A DNA stretch of 64,000 nucleotides from Nitrospira defluvii. Its GTDB lineage: Bacteria; Nitrospirota; Nitrospiria; Nitrospirales; Nitrospiraceae. Made by a program: the position numbers and the translations under genes. The stretch spans positions 620,001-684,000 of the forward strand of contig FP929003.1 in assembly GCA_000196815.1 (NCBI GenBank), in the 5' to 3' direction. The notes beneath the pieces were generated by a model that saw only the letters and a program-made list of their open reading frames with translations, was not told where the DNA came from and ran no database searches. This document shows positions 45,112 through 54,063 of the stretch, piece by piece; positions within the stretch are counted from its first letter, which is position 1; the number at the start of each line of letters is the position of its first letter.

Positions 45112-45432
45112 CTATTGTGCCTCTTTGGGTTTGGAGTCCGAGTAATGGACTTCCGTAGCGGTCAGGCCGTCGGTGCCCTTCTCGGCTTCAATGACCACTC
45201 GGTCTCCCACCTGTGGCGGACTCTTCGGGCGGCGAAGGTTCCGCACCTTATATTGCGTCTTGTCCGTGATGCGCACCGACACCACCTGGCCCTTGGGGGT
45301 TTTGATTTCCATATGGGTCGCATCGATGGCCGACACGACGCCGCGCACATGCTGACCACTGCCATGCGCGGCCACGAGAGCCGGGGCGCAGACGAGGAGG
45401 AGTGCGAATATGAAGAGGCGAAGGAATGCCAC
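45112..45432 (-). CDS. Small secreted protein with OB/DUF5666-like domain
   Basis: A 106-residue protein: signal peptide (LFIFALLLVCAPALVAAHG), then a small beta-barrel-like domain (VRGVVSAIDATHMEIKTPKG, VVSVRITDKTQYKV, VGDRVVIEAEKG, LTATEVHY). It resembles DUF5666 repeats of unknown function, which often occur in metal-resistance settings. It is followed on the same strand by the 44938 gene. Confidence 0.65.
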   Translation of the reverse strand: MAFLRLFIFALLLVCAPALVAAHGSGQHVRGVVSAIDATHMEIKTPKGQVVSVRITDKTQYKVRNLRRPKSPPQVGDRVVIEAEKGTDGLTATEVHYSDSKPKEAQ

Positions 45433-45455
45433 GGGAAGATCCTTTCGTTGGAGTA

Positions 45456-46073
45456 TTAATGGTGGTGCGCGTCGGTAGCGCTGGATGCGGCGGCGTCGTC
45501 TCCGCTTAAAAACTGATCAATCAGAGCTTCGTCTTGTAATTCTTTCTTCGTCTTGGGATTCAACGTGGCCATTTCCTGTAATTCTTCTTCGGTCAGGCTC
45601 GGAAGGTGGCGGATGAAATGCACGAGTTGCCAGCTGCCGCTGTCCTTGGCAGGATCGCCGGTGCCCCAGCCGGGCATGGCGGTGAAGCGAATGCCGTTCT
45701 GAATGATGAAGAACAATTCTCCGTCGGACATGGTCTGGGTGTCGGGCAGGCGAAGGTCCGGCGCTTTGGGGTACACGTTCCTGCCGATCACGGTCTCCCC
45801 GCTGCCGTTGTTCGCATGGCACGAGGCGCAGTGGTCGGCGAAGTGGGCGCGGGCGTCCTTCATCAACTCCTGCGTAACGGGCAGGGGATTGCGGAGCTGC
45901 CGATTCTCATAGGGAATGGCCAGGTGGCGGAGTTGTCTGGCGATCAGCACCTCTAACTCGTTCGGCTCGGCCTTGGCGCTAAAGCCGGTAGTATAGGATT
46001 GGTACCCGAACCACCCGAGGATTCCCAGGGTGGCGAGGAAGCCGATCATCAACAATCCGCACAGTTTCTTCAT
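45456..46073 (-). CDS. Membrane-anchored c-type cytochrome
   Basis: A 205-residue protein with an N-terminal anchor (LMIGFLATLGILGWFGYQS), a single CASCH heme site (FADHCASCHANNGSGETVIG), a distal Met ligand in FTAMPGWGTGD, and a C-terminal His-rich end (TDAHHH). It is a class I mono-heme cytochrome of the periplasm and probably an electron carrier or a sensor subunit. The ATG at 46073 begins with the signal anchor; a GTG at 46115 would add 14 residues. Confidence 0.87.
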   Translation of the reverse strand: MKKLCGLLMIGFLATLGILGWFGYQSYTTGFSAKAEPNELEVLIARQLRHLAIPYENRQLRNPLPVTQELMKDARAHFADHCASCHANNGSGETVIGRNVYPKAPDLRLPDTQTMSDGELFFIIQNGIRFTAMPGWGTGDPAKDSGSWQLVHFIRHLPSLTEEELQEMATLNPKTKKELQDEALIDQFLSGDDAAASSATDAHHH

Positions 46074-46180
46074 CGGAGACAAACCTTCCAGTGCAGGCGC
46101 AACGCCTTTGAACACTATACAGTCTCGATCAAATGAATGCCAATCACGGCGCGTTTGTCGCGGCCATGCTTCGGGCCTGT

Positions 46181-46993
46181 TTACGCAGATTGTGTCGCAG
46201 GCGTGAGCAGGCGTAGCAGCAGGATGGCCGTCACCGGCACATACATCAGCAGTCCGGTGGTGCCTTGAAGGGTTTCGCCGATCCAGAAGGTCATGGCCAG
46301 GTTAAAGGCCAGCACTCCGTAATAGAGTCCGGCGCCCAGCAGCAGGCGATGGGTGGTTGAAGGACGGTGTTCCGGCAAGGGTTGGTTGAGCCGTCGGTCC
46401 AATGGAAAGTAGATCAACAGGGAGATCGCGCCGACCACCGCCCAGCCGACGTAGTTCGCCATCGGGACGCCGAAATGCACGCCTGGGTCGGGGTAATAGT
46501 AAATCTTGCCCAGAAACCAACGGTCACCTCGCAACGCGACCGGGTCGATCACCATGTCGATGAACGCGAAGAACAGCACAGTCAAGGCGAACACCGGCCA
46601 ACTCGTCCGGAACGGCAGATCGAACTTCAGATCGGGAAGCCGTGGCGCCGTGCCGGTGTTGGAGGCTGCCCGTATCGGTAAAAGAAACAACAGAGCCAGG
46701 CAATAACCGGCGAACAGCAGGAACGAGAACGAAATCGAGTCCATGAAGGGGATGTTGGAGAAATAGAGCTCCTGCCCGACCGTCGAGCCGTTGTAGAAGT
46801 ACCAGCCGAAGGGAATGCCGTTGCGGGTGGACGAATATTCGCAGATGAAGGCGGTGATCCAACTGATGAGCCAGAAGCGCCAGGTCCGCGGCCAGCCGAT
46901 CAACGCAATGGCTGAAACCAGAAACGCGGCCAGAAACACAAAGACATAGGGGCGTAGCAGGATGGTCTTTGCAAGAAGAACAAGAAATTCCAT
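46181..46993 (-). CDS. CruF/DUF422-like carotenoid biosynthesis membrane protein
   Basis: A 270-residue integral membrane protein with about seven helices. The family pattern is visible in ITAFICEYSSTRNGIPFGWYFY, LYFSNIPFMDSISFSFLLFAGY, FFAFIDMVIDPVALRGDRWFLGKIYYYPDPG and HFGVPMANYVGWAVVGA. CruF is a gamma-carotene 1',2'-hydratase in carotenoid glycoside synthesis. The polyprenyl synthase at 48272 fits a nearby terpenoid role. ATG at 46993 is preferred over any upstream in-frame codon. Confidence 0.82.
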   Translation of the reverse strand: MEFLVLLAKTILLRPYVFVFLAAFLVSAIALIGWPRTWRFWLISWITAFICEYSSTRNGIPFGWYFYNGSTVGQELYFSNIPFMDSISFSFLLFAGYCLALLFLLPIRAASNTGTAPRLPDLKFDLPFRTSWPVFALTVLFFAFIDMVIDPVALRGDRWFLGKIYYYPDPGVHFGVPMANYVGWAVVGAISLLIYFPLDRRLNQPLPEHRPSTTHRLLLGAGLYYGVLAFNLAMTFWIGETLQGTTGLLMYVPVTAILLLRLLTPATQSA

Positions 46994-47016
46994 TTTGAGC
47001 TGAATCCTGCGAATGA

Positions 47017-47130
47017 TCAAAAAGGCGGGCCAACAAGGCCGCAGGCGACGACAAGACCGGAAGCGTACCCTCCGGGGTACGTTGAGGATCTTGTCGAGCC
47101 GAGAACGCAGTTGGGGGGCTTTTTCAGCAT
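47017..47130. repeat. Short palindromic repeat (about 114 bp)
   Basis: It shares CGACAAGACCGGAAGCGTAC, the GTACCCTCCGGGGTAC hairpin and CTTGTCGAGCCGAGAACGC with the 40771 repeat, in opposite orientation. The ends (AAAAAGGCGGGCC and GGGGGGCTTTTTC) are inverted. It lies between two minus-strand genes. Confidence 0.65.
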
Positions 47131-47134
47131 TCGA

Positions 47135-48118
47135 CTACGCGTAACCATGCGTCCGGAACCATCGCACCGCTTTTTCCAAGGCAACCTCCACCGGCGTTTG
47201 CGGCAGGCCTAGCTCCCGGATCGCTTTGCTGCAGTCGTAATGCATCTTGTATTTGGCCATCTTCACGCCTTCGAGCGGAATGCGCGGGGCCACACCCGTG
47301 AGGTTCGAGATCCACTGATTTGCAAAGGCGAGGGGCAGAATGGCGAGGCGCGGGAGTTTGATGGTTGGGGCCTTTACCCCGGTGATCCGGCTGAGGATCT
47401 GGAACACTTCGTTGAGGAGCAGATTCTTGTTACCCAGAATGTAGCGTTCGCCCTGCCGGCCTTTCTGCATGGCGAGCAGGTGGCCTTGGGCCACGTCGTC
47501 CACGTCGATCAGGTTCATGCCGGTTTCGATGTAGGCGGGCATGCGGCCCTTCATGAAGTCCACGATGATCTGGCCGGTGGGGGTGGGCTTCACATCCGCT
47601 TCGCCGACCGGCGCGCTGGGGTTCACGATGACGACCGGCAGGCCTTCGCGCGCGAGCTTCAGCACTTCCTGCTCGGCCAAATATTTGGAACGTTTGTAAT
47701 GGCCGGCCATCTGCTCCAGCGACACCGGCGTCTCTTCCGTTCCCAGCCCCCCGCCCGGCGGCAGGCCGATCGCGCCGATGGTGCTGCAGTAGACGGTCCG
47801 CTCGATGCCGACCTCGCGCGCTGCCTCCAGCAGGGTGCGGGTGCCGGTGACGTTGATGTCGTAGAAAATGGAAGGGTCTTTCGCCCAGAGAGCGTAATGG
47901 GCCGCCACGTGGTAGAGCTGCCGGCAGCCGCGTAGGGCTTGTCGAAGAGAGTCGCGATCCCGGAGGTCTCCGTGGACCTGCTCCACCGGCAGGCCGGCGA
48001 GGTTCTGAAGATCGGCCCCCTTGCGGGAAAGTGTCCGAACTTCTACGCCGGCCTTCACCAGCGCGCGTGCCACAGCCCCGCCGACAAATCCTGTCGCTCC
48101 GGTGACGAGGGCTTTCAT
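47135..48118 (-). CDS. NAD-dependent sugar epimerase/reductase, HpnA-like
   Basis: A 327-residue short-chain dehydrogenase/extended type: glycine-rich N-terminus MKALVTGATGFVGGAVARAL, HVAAHYALWAKDP, the YKRSK catalytic Tyr-x3-Lys and VIVNPSAPVGEADVKPTPTG. That last segment matches the hopanoid-associated sugar epimerase HpnA. It likely modifies a sugar for hopanoid or another polyprenoid. It lies on the strand of the polyprenyl synthase upstream. Confidence 0.85.
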   Translation of the reverse strand: MKALVTGATGFVGGAVARALVKAGVEVRTLSRKGADLQNLAGLPVEQVHGDLRDRDSLRQALRGCRQLYHVAAHYALWAKDPSIFYDINVTGTRTLLEAAREVGIERTVYCSTIGAIGLPPGGGLGTEETPVSLEQMAGHYKRSKYLAEQEVLKLAREGLPVVIVNPSAPVGEADVKPTPTGQIIVDFMKGRMPAYIETGMNLIDVDDVAQGHLLAMQKGRQGERYILGNKNLLLNEVFQILSRITGVKAPTIKLPRLAILPLAFANQWISNLTGVAPRIPLEGVKMAKYKMHYDCSKAIRELGLPQTPVEVALEKAVRWFRTHGYA

Positions 48119-48123
48119 GCCTG

Positions 48124-48270
48124 AGATACCGTGAAACGTGAAAGGGGAAACGTGAAAGGGTAGTGCTGAAAGACGCTTGAACGTGAAACGTAAGACGCGA
48201 AACGTGGGGAATATTGGAAGATGGTGTGATCGAAGAGATTGCGTTTCACGTCTTACGTTTCACGCCTCAC
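48124..48270. repeat. ACGTGAAAC-type repeats forming a long inverted repeat
   Basis: ACGTGAAA is repeated near 48130-48160, and GAACGTGAAACGTAAGACG (from 48179) is the inverse of CGTCTTACGTTTCACG near 48249-48264. This makes a stem of about 25 bp with a loop of about 35 nt between hpnA and the synthase gene. It could be an mRNA hairpin or a mobile palindrome. Confidence 0.6.
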
Positions 48271-48271
48271 G

Positions 48272-49162
48272 TCAGTTCTTCCGCGCAGTGATGTAGCGAG
48301 CGATCTCGCGGAGCGGATCGGCCGAGGGCCCGAATGTGTTCAGCCGGCCGATCGCGCGGGTCACGCAGTCGTCCGCCAGCTTGCGCGCGCCTTCGACGCC
48401 ATAAAACGTCGGATAGGTCTTCTTCCCGCGCTCGGCATCAGTATTGGGATTCTTGCCGAGTTCCTCGCGCGTCCCAGTGACATTCAACACATCGTCGGCG
48501 ATCTGGAAGGCCAGTCCGATGTCTTCGGCATAGCCGGTCATGTCATCGAGCTGCCGATCCGTCGCTCCGGCCGCCATCGCGCCCATGCGCACGGCGGCGC
48601 GGATCAACATGCCGGTCTTATGCTTGTGGATGTTCTGGAGCGTGGGGAGATCAATGTCCTGATTCTCGGCCTGAATGTCGAAGACCTGCCCGCCCACCAT
48701 GCCCATGTTCCCCGATCCGTAGGCCAGCTCCTGAAGAATACGCACTTGTCGGGTGGGCTCACAGCCTTTCATGAGCTCGGGCCGGCTGATGAGATCGAAC
48801 GCCATGGTCAGCAGGGCGTCGCCGGCCAGAATCGCCATCGCTTCGCCGTACACTTTGTGGTTGGTCGGTTTGCCCCGGCGAAAGTCGTCGTTGTCCATGG
48901 AGGGCAAGTCGTCGTGAATCAGGGAATAGGTATGGATGAATTCCAGCGAACAGGCCACGGCCATCAGCCCGGGCGGTGTGGCGCCAATCGCTTCGGCTGC
49001 GGCGATGGTGAGGATCGGTCGGACGCGCTTACCGCCTGCCATCAGACTATAGCGCATGCTCTCATGGAGCGTCGTGGGAGGCGTAGCAGTGGGCGGGCTG
49101 ACCTGATCGAGAAAACAGTCCACTGCCAGCCGCTTCTGTTCGAGATAGTCTTTAATGTTCAT
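48272..49162 (-). CDS. Polyprenyl (farnesyl/geranylgeranyl) diphosphate synthase
   Basis: A 296-residue trans-isoprenyl synthase: GGKRVRPILTIAAAEAIG, the first Asp-rich motif in HDDLPSMDNDDFRRGKPTNHKVYGE, GDALLTMAFDLI, QVFDIQAEN, KTGMLIRAAV, and the second Asp motif in FQIADDVLNVTGT followed by GKNPNTDAERGKKTYPTFYG. It joins IPP units to make C15/C20 chains for hopanoids, carotenoids and quinones. ATG 49162 starts the conserved part. Confidence 0.92.
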   Translation of the reverse strand: MNIKDYLEQKRLAVDCFLDQVSPPTATPPTTLHESMRYSLMAGGKRVRPILTIAAAEAIGATPPGLMAVACSLEFIHTYSLIHDDLPSMDNDDFRRGKPTNHKVYGEAMAILAGDALLTMAFDLISRPELMKGCEPTRQVRILQELAYGSGNMGMVGGQVFDIQAENQDIDLPTLQNIHKHKTGMLIRAAVRMGAMAAGATDRQLDDMTGYAEDIGLAFQIADDVLNVTGTREELGKNPNTDAERGKKTYPTFYGVEGARKLADDCVTRAIGRLNTFGPSADPLREIARYITARKN

Positions 49163-50231
49163 GGGTAGATACAGGACATTGGCGATGAGTGGATGGGAAC
49201 CGGCAGAGAGTAACAAAAGGGTGAAAGGGGTGTCAATGAAGAGGGGTGACACCCGCCAGCAGCTCCTCGCTCGCAGAGCGCGCACCAAGAACAATCATGA
49301 GCTGAAATATATGGCAGTGCTCACTCGATGCGCGCGGTAGAGCCCCTTGCAGGTGCCACCCCTACCTGGGAAGGAAACGAGCGAGCTTGGAGGGAACATT
49401 GTAGCTCGCGGCTGGCGCGTCCTCAGAAGGACCTCGCCTGGGTAAATGGCGCGTCTCGACGCGCCAGAGGTGTGGGCGGGTGAAACGTATGCGCGCAATG
49501 GAAGACCGGTGCGGCTCCCCTCGTGAGTCTGGATGCGAGTTAGCTAGAAGGGGATGTCGCGATGCGGCGAGCAGACGGCTTCGGTCTGACGCAGCCTTGC
49601 TTCGCTGCTGTAGTGGGCGGGAGTCCGGCTGCGGATCCCAACAACCTCCACATCAGATGAGGGGGATTCCGTTCTACCCTCGGTGGTCGGCTCATAAATC
49701 AGAACAGTCCCTGCAGAATTGTGGCGTGTGAGGTCACAGTTTGTGACCTCGCACGGATCGGCGCCGGAAAGGTCATAAGGAAATCGTGGCAACCGGTCGT
49801 AAACTGCGACCAGTTCAGGCTCGGTGGTCTGAAACTCTTGCTACGAATGAGGCAAGGAGCGGACCTCGAAGTACCCTCGGATCGTAAGGTGGTCACAAAC
49901 TGTGAGAACCTAGGGTGTCGATCCTCAGCGTCGTCAGGTTCATGGTTCCCCCATCCGTGAAGTGGTGGGTTCACATGATCACCGTGCAAAGTCTGAGTGA
50001 TGAGTCCATTCCATTTGGATAACCGAGCGTACCGCCCGGTCCACTTATTGGGCACAGACCAGGCAAAACCCGCCGTATTTCATCACATCGAACGCGTCTA
50101 TAATATTCGACGACGGCACTCTGCCCTAGGATTCTCAGTCCGATCGAATTCGAACGGATAGACGTTTGACGATACCATTCAATTGCAAATACTTTCTTAT
50201 GCAGCCCTACAGTCGGTGTTGACCTGATCCT
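49163..50231. other. Long gene-poor region at island edge
   Basis: About 1 kb without a supported gene. It holds a 13-bp hairpin, GTGTGAGGTCACA/TGTGACCTCGCAC at 49726-49754, and nearby fragments repeating the theme GGTCACAAACTGTGA (49890s). Some minus-strand stretches (for example RFPYDL..EVTNCDL) vaguely recall ORF6N-type DNA-binding proteins, but they are broken and not convincing. Base composition becomes less GC-rich toward 50,000, marking entry into the accessory island. Confidence 0.4.
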
Positions 50232-51395
50232 CTAGTGCGGTACGTCATCACTGTCATTAATTCTGAAAACTCCCCCCCTAGATCCCACGTAGATGGAATG
50301 AGATGATGGATCAACTCCAAAGCCGTTGAAGTCTCTTGCGAATAAGCCAGTCATGGCATGTTCCAGAGCTCTCCAATTTTCACCCCCGTCTATGCTCTTA
50401 TGGATGCTGTGACCTGTCATCGCATAGATAATGTTTTTATCTTTTGGATGAATAATGAGAGCCTTAACAGGCCCTGTGAAGGCTTTTAAGCTATCAGACC
50501 CAATGGGCTGCCAACTATCTCCTCCATCCGTTGATTTGAAGAAGCCGCTATAAGTCCCCGCGTACACTAGATTTGAATCTATGCGATCAACTGCAAGCGA
50601 TACGGGTTCGGACCCTCGATAGACTTGCTTCCAGTGACCTCCACCATCCGTCGCCTTATAAATGCCCGCCTTAGGTCCTTCGACTTTCGCATATACAATA
50701 TTGTTATTTTGTGGGTCTACAGCCAAGGCATGAGTGGGCTCAGTCAGCCCTGCGTCAATCCAACTATGCCCACCATCAGTCGACTTCGAAACCCCGCGGA
50801 TACTTCCAAGATATAGCGTTTCGGGCGACTGAGAGCCGATAGCAATACTCGTAACAGTAACACTGCTCTTGCCCTCAAACAAAGGCTTCCAACTTGCACC
50901 GCCATCCGTAGTTTTATGCAATCCGCGCGTCGAGACGGCATAGACTATGCTCGAGGTCGCTGGATCTATCGCTAACAATGTCACTCGAGGCGTTTTAGGC
51001 TCTCCCTGGTAAACAACTGAGGGGATCCAACCGTTGATTTCTGTCCACGTTTGTCCGCCATCGTTGCTTTTAAGTATGCCTTGTTCCAAGGTTCCCGCAT
51101 ATATTGTGCCGGGAACAATTGGATCGATTGCCAAAGCCATGGTATTTCGGTCGATACGTTTTGCTGCCGCCTGCTGAGCTGCCCTCTGAGTCGTTCGAGC
51201 TCGTTCAGATTCTTTCTGATCTACAAGTTGTTTGGTTTTTGCATCAATACATTCCTTCATATTCGGGACTCTTAGAGCGCCCATGCAGTGCCGAAATGCC
51301 TCGCCCTGTTCTTTTGAGGTTTGCAACGACTGCTGGCTGCACCCGAACAAGGCCAAACACAAAACCCCAACTACTGTGCGGTTAGTAGAAATCAC
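50232..51395 (-). CDS. Asp-box beta-propeller lipoprotein (sortilin/BNR-like) 1
   Basis: A 387-residue protein with signal and lipobox (VVGVLCLALFGC), a helical stalk with two Cys (FRHCMGALRVPNMKECIDAKTKQ) and an Ala/Gln/Arg coiled stretch. A propeller follows with six Asp-boxes of the S/T-x-D-G-G-x-x-W type (SNDGGQTW, TTDGGASW, STDGGHSW, ATDGGGHW, STDGGDSW, SIDGGENW). Such repeats occur in sialidases, sortilin and photosystem assembly factors; no catalytic sialidase residues are apparent. It is probably a surface or periplasmic binding protein. GTG 51395 follows GGAGG. Codon use is less GC-rich than in neighbours outside the island. Confidence 0.82.
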   Translation of the reverse strand: MISTNRTVVGVLCLALFGCSQQSLQTSKEQGEAFRHCMGALRVPNMKECIDAKTKQLVDQKESERARTTQRAAQQAAAKRIDRNTMALAIDPIVPGTIYAGTLEQGILKSNDGGQTWTEINGWIPSVVYQGEPKTPRVTLLAIDPATSSIVYAVSTRGLHKTTDGGASWKPLFEGKSSVTVTSIAIGSQSPETLYLGSIRGVSKSTDGGHSWIDAGLTEPTHALAVDPQNNNIVYAKVEGPKAGIYKATDGGGHWKQVYRGSEPVSLAVDRIDSNLVYAGTYSGFFKSTDGGDSWQPIGSDSLKAFTGPVKALIIHPKDKNIIYAMTGHSIHKSIDGGENWRALEHAMTGLFARDFNGFGVDPSSHSIYVGSRGGVFRINDSDDVPH

Positions 51396-51714
51396 ATGAC
51401 CTCCGTAACAAATTAAACATCTTTATGCCATGCCTTACGTTGCTGTAACTAATTGCCATAACTGCTGCCGACAGCTTCGGCAGCGCCAAGCTGACACAGC
51501 TTAATTCTCGGGCCTCGATATAGTGAGCCGCCCCCGTCGGTCGTGCACATGGGAAACTGACTTTCTATGGTGAATCTCCATTGCCCACGCAGGCCAATCA
51601 GCATTGATCGCGTACTTCGTCTACTTCAAGGTCATGTTCTCGCCAATGGGTTTGTTCCCGTTGTAAGAGATAAATCGCTTTCGAATCCATTTCAGAGTAC
51701 TGATGATTCACCGT
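51396..51714. other. Intergenic region, nothing recognised
   Basis: About 320 bases between the two propeller genes. It contains only a small hairpin (GCTGCCGA/TCGGCAGC near 51463-51483) without a T-run. No gene or promoter could be supported. Confidence 0.4.
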
Positions 51715-52947
51715 TCACGGAGTTCCTCCACGTGTGGTTTTGTAGAGCCCAAACGTGGTTGCGGCATAGATTGTATTAGGATCAGCAGGATGAATGGCGA
51801 GCATGCGAACCTGATTCACGTCCGCGCGCCTCTCCGCGGGAAACAGCCCTGTACTAGCCTCTGTCCAGTTCTCTCCCGCATCGTTGCTTTTGAAGACGCC
51901 TTTAAATGTTCCAGCGTAGACTGTGTCGGAAGCCACGGGATCGATCGCCAAAGAATATACAGTATTCCCCTTAATCAGCCCTCTATTACTCATGTTCCAC
52001 GTTGCTCCCCCATCTATACTCTTCGAGATGCCGAACAGTCCGGCTGCATACACCGTGCTGGAATTTGTTGGATTAACCGCTAGGGCCTTGATGCCGGGCA
52101 TCATAGGACGATGTAGATCCTCCCAGTGGTCTCCACCGTCTCTGCTTTTCCAGATCCCCAGCGCGTCTGTCCCAAGATATAACGTGGCCGGATTCGAAGG
52201 ATCGGTGGCCAACGCGGATAATCTCACGCTGCCCGGCGGAAGCCCCTTCCGCAGTGCTTTCCAAGTTGTCCCGCCATCGATGCTCTTCATGGCATACCCT
52301 GAAGTTCCCCACAAGAGCGTGTTGAGGTTTAGTGATGTGAACAATAAGCCAGTAGTTTCTTGTGGGAGAGAGTTAGGAAAATTGAGCACCCAAAATTCAG
52401 GATTGTCCCATCGGGCTCGTGCCTGTGTGTCGGCGGGCAACCATGTGATTCCCCCGTCGATACTTTTTATCATCTGCATATAGCGAGTTGTTGCGTAGAT
52501 AGTGTCGGGAGCGACTGGATCGATGGCCAGGAAAGCTAAGTCTGCTCTTGTGTTGGGCGGCAAGGCAGTACTGTGATTAAGCATGCTCCAGCTTTCCCCT
52601 GCATCGATAGACTTATAGAGCCGTGGTGGAAGGGCCGCATACACTATATTAGGGTGAAGGGGATCAATCGCTACGGCCGTGGCACCCCCGGCGGGATCGG
52701 GAGCGTGCATACCAACCGACATTTGCTTCCAGCTGTCGTGTGCTTGAGACTGTTCGCGTTGTTTGCGGGCAGCGATTTTCAGCTTTTCGTCTTCCAGGCA
52801 TTGCTTCATTGAAGCCTGCGAGCGAAATGTGCACGCGTTACGTGCCTCCTTCTCAGCTTTCGTAGCATCGACGAATTGTCCACCACACCCGCCCATTACT
52901 ATTGCGAGCGCACCTATCATGAACATTTTACCGACACATCTAAACAT
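51715..52947 (-). CDS. Asp-box beta-propeller lipoprotein 2
   Basis: A 410-residue paralogue of the 50232 protein: lipobox (LAIVMGGC), the two-Cys stalk (NACTFRSQASMKQCLEDEKLK), a short coiled stretch and a propeller with six Asp-boxes (SIDAGESW, SIDGGITW, SIDGGTTW, SRDGGDHW, SIDGGATW, SNDAGENW). Between boxes the phrase AIDP..P.T(I/V)YA recurs. AGGAGGG precedes the ATG. The two genes probably arose by duplication and then diverged strongly. Confidence 0.82.
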   Translation of the reverse strand: MFRCVGKMFMIGALAIVMGGCGGQFVDATKAEKEARNACTFRSQASMKQCLEDEKLKIAARKQREQSQAHDSWKQMSVGMHAPDPAGGATAVAIDPLHPNIVYAALPPRLYKSIDAGESWSMLNHSTALPPNTRADLAFLAIDPVAPDTIYATTRYMQMIKSIDGGITWLPADTQARARWDNPEFWVLNFPNSLPQETTGLLFTSLNLNTLLWGTSGYAMKSIDGGTTWKALRKGLPPGSVRLSALATDPSNPATLYLGTDALGIWKSRDGGDHWEDLHRPMMPGIKALAVNPTNSSTVYAAGLFGISKSIDGGATWNMSNRGLIKGNTVYSLAIDPVASDTVYAGTFKGVFKSNDAGENWTEASTGLFPAERRADVNQVRMLAIHPADPNTIYAATTFGLYKTTRGGTP

Positions 52948-53160
52948 GCACCGCCCTCCTAGATGGTATGCCCACGTTACTGGAAAGGCGACTTACGGTT
53001 TCGAAACTCAGCTCCGAAGCATCCACACACATACGTGGGTCAGATTATGAAAGCATTCGATGCTCGTTGTCGTTTTGAATGTGTATGCATTGGCAAGGCA
53101 TTATGGCCAACCGAGTAGAGGTAGCAGCAGTCACTGTAATCGCATAGCGTGCAATTAAAG

Positions 53161-53660
53161 CTATCGCACAACTGATGCACCATCCGCTGAGTTAGAAGGT
53201 GCTACCGGCGTTGCAGGTTCTGGGGCACAGTCCTTTGCGACTATAGTATCAATGGAGTCTCGCGCCACATTTCCTTTCACTGTCATTTTCTTTGCATCAT
53301 TGGCCAATTCAACATATTCCCCAGCAGGACCAAGTCCCAATACTCTTCCGACTAAATTGCCACCACCTCTTACAACCGTATGCTCAGCAAATCCCGAAAG
53401 CCATGATTCCTTCTCATTCAGCTCTTTCAGCCTTGCGTGTTTTTGTTCATCTGTCAGGCAAGCTTGATCAGCTTCACGTCTACGGGCCTATTTCCCGAGG
53501 CTTCATGAGAGGAGTGCTTTTGACCGACTTATCCATCTCCTGACGCCCCAGATCCCACGTGAATACAATCTGAGACCATCAGTACCATACATAGAGAGAC
53601 GGTCACCCCCATGGCTGTTCCGGAGAGATTATGGTGCTTGCCAGAGATAGTCGCAGTCAT
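53161..53660 (-). pseudogene. Frameshifted lipoprotein gene related to the propeller stalks
   Basis: From ATG 53660 (AGGAGA site) a signal-like start can be read (GVTVSLCMVLMVSDC), then a stop. A second frame continues (DKSVKSTPLMKPREIGP) and a third carries RRREADQACLTDEQKHARLK, SWLSGFAEHTVVRGG, VLGLGPAGEYVELANDAK and ends at 53161. The Cys-containing READQACLTDEQ part resembles the stalks of the 50232 and 51715 proteins. Two frame changes suggest a decayed gene; sequencing error is the alternative. Confidence 0.6.
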
Positions 53661-54063
53661 AGTAGTTCTCCTATGAGAAAAATTAGTCAAAAATGCACAC
53701 ATGTTTGCTGCAGAAGTTCCTTGTAGAAATGCCTGACTTATTCACTGAATGCTGGACAGCACCGGGGTACCGGCTGCACAACTTGCAACTACTCGCAATC
53801 CTATGGTGCGGCACTTCCTCCGAAATAAAATAACCGGGGGAGTTAGACGTCGAGGAAAAGACCGAATCGAGGCCATTGTGGCTGCCGAAATTTGGCAGGC
53901 GGTGACCCTTTCATTGCTGGTTGTAATGCTGCTTTGCATCCAATAAGGGGTCGATACTCTCAGCCGAACCTTCGAAGCGTAGCTGTTTTCGTTCCTGCCC
54001 TGAGGGCCTACAACTGTACTCTATGCAGGGTCAGCGCTCGCCAAAAATGGTACACGTGCGAGA
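53661..54063. other. Intergenic region, nothing recognised
   Basis: About 400 bases of average composition. A short plus-strand frame at 53749 shows no family, no ribosome site and no conserved pattern. No repeats were seen. Confidence 0.4.

Noticed and set aside
48124-48270. Possible CRISPR array from repeated ACGTGAAA words
   Set aside because: Repeats are short, irregularly spaced and partly inverted; there are no unique spacers of constant length and no cas genes.
49544-50055. ORF6N-type DNA-binding protein remnants
   Set aside because: Only a few words (RFP.D, EVTN, SQFVT) resemble the family, in different frames; too weak to annotate.
53749-53946. Small plus-strand open frame in the island
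   Set aside because: No ribosome site, no hydrophobic or domain pattern, and no supporting context.
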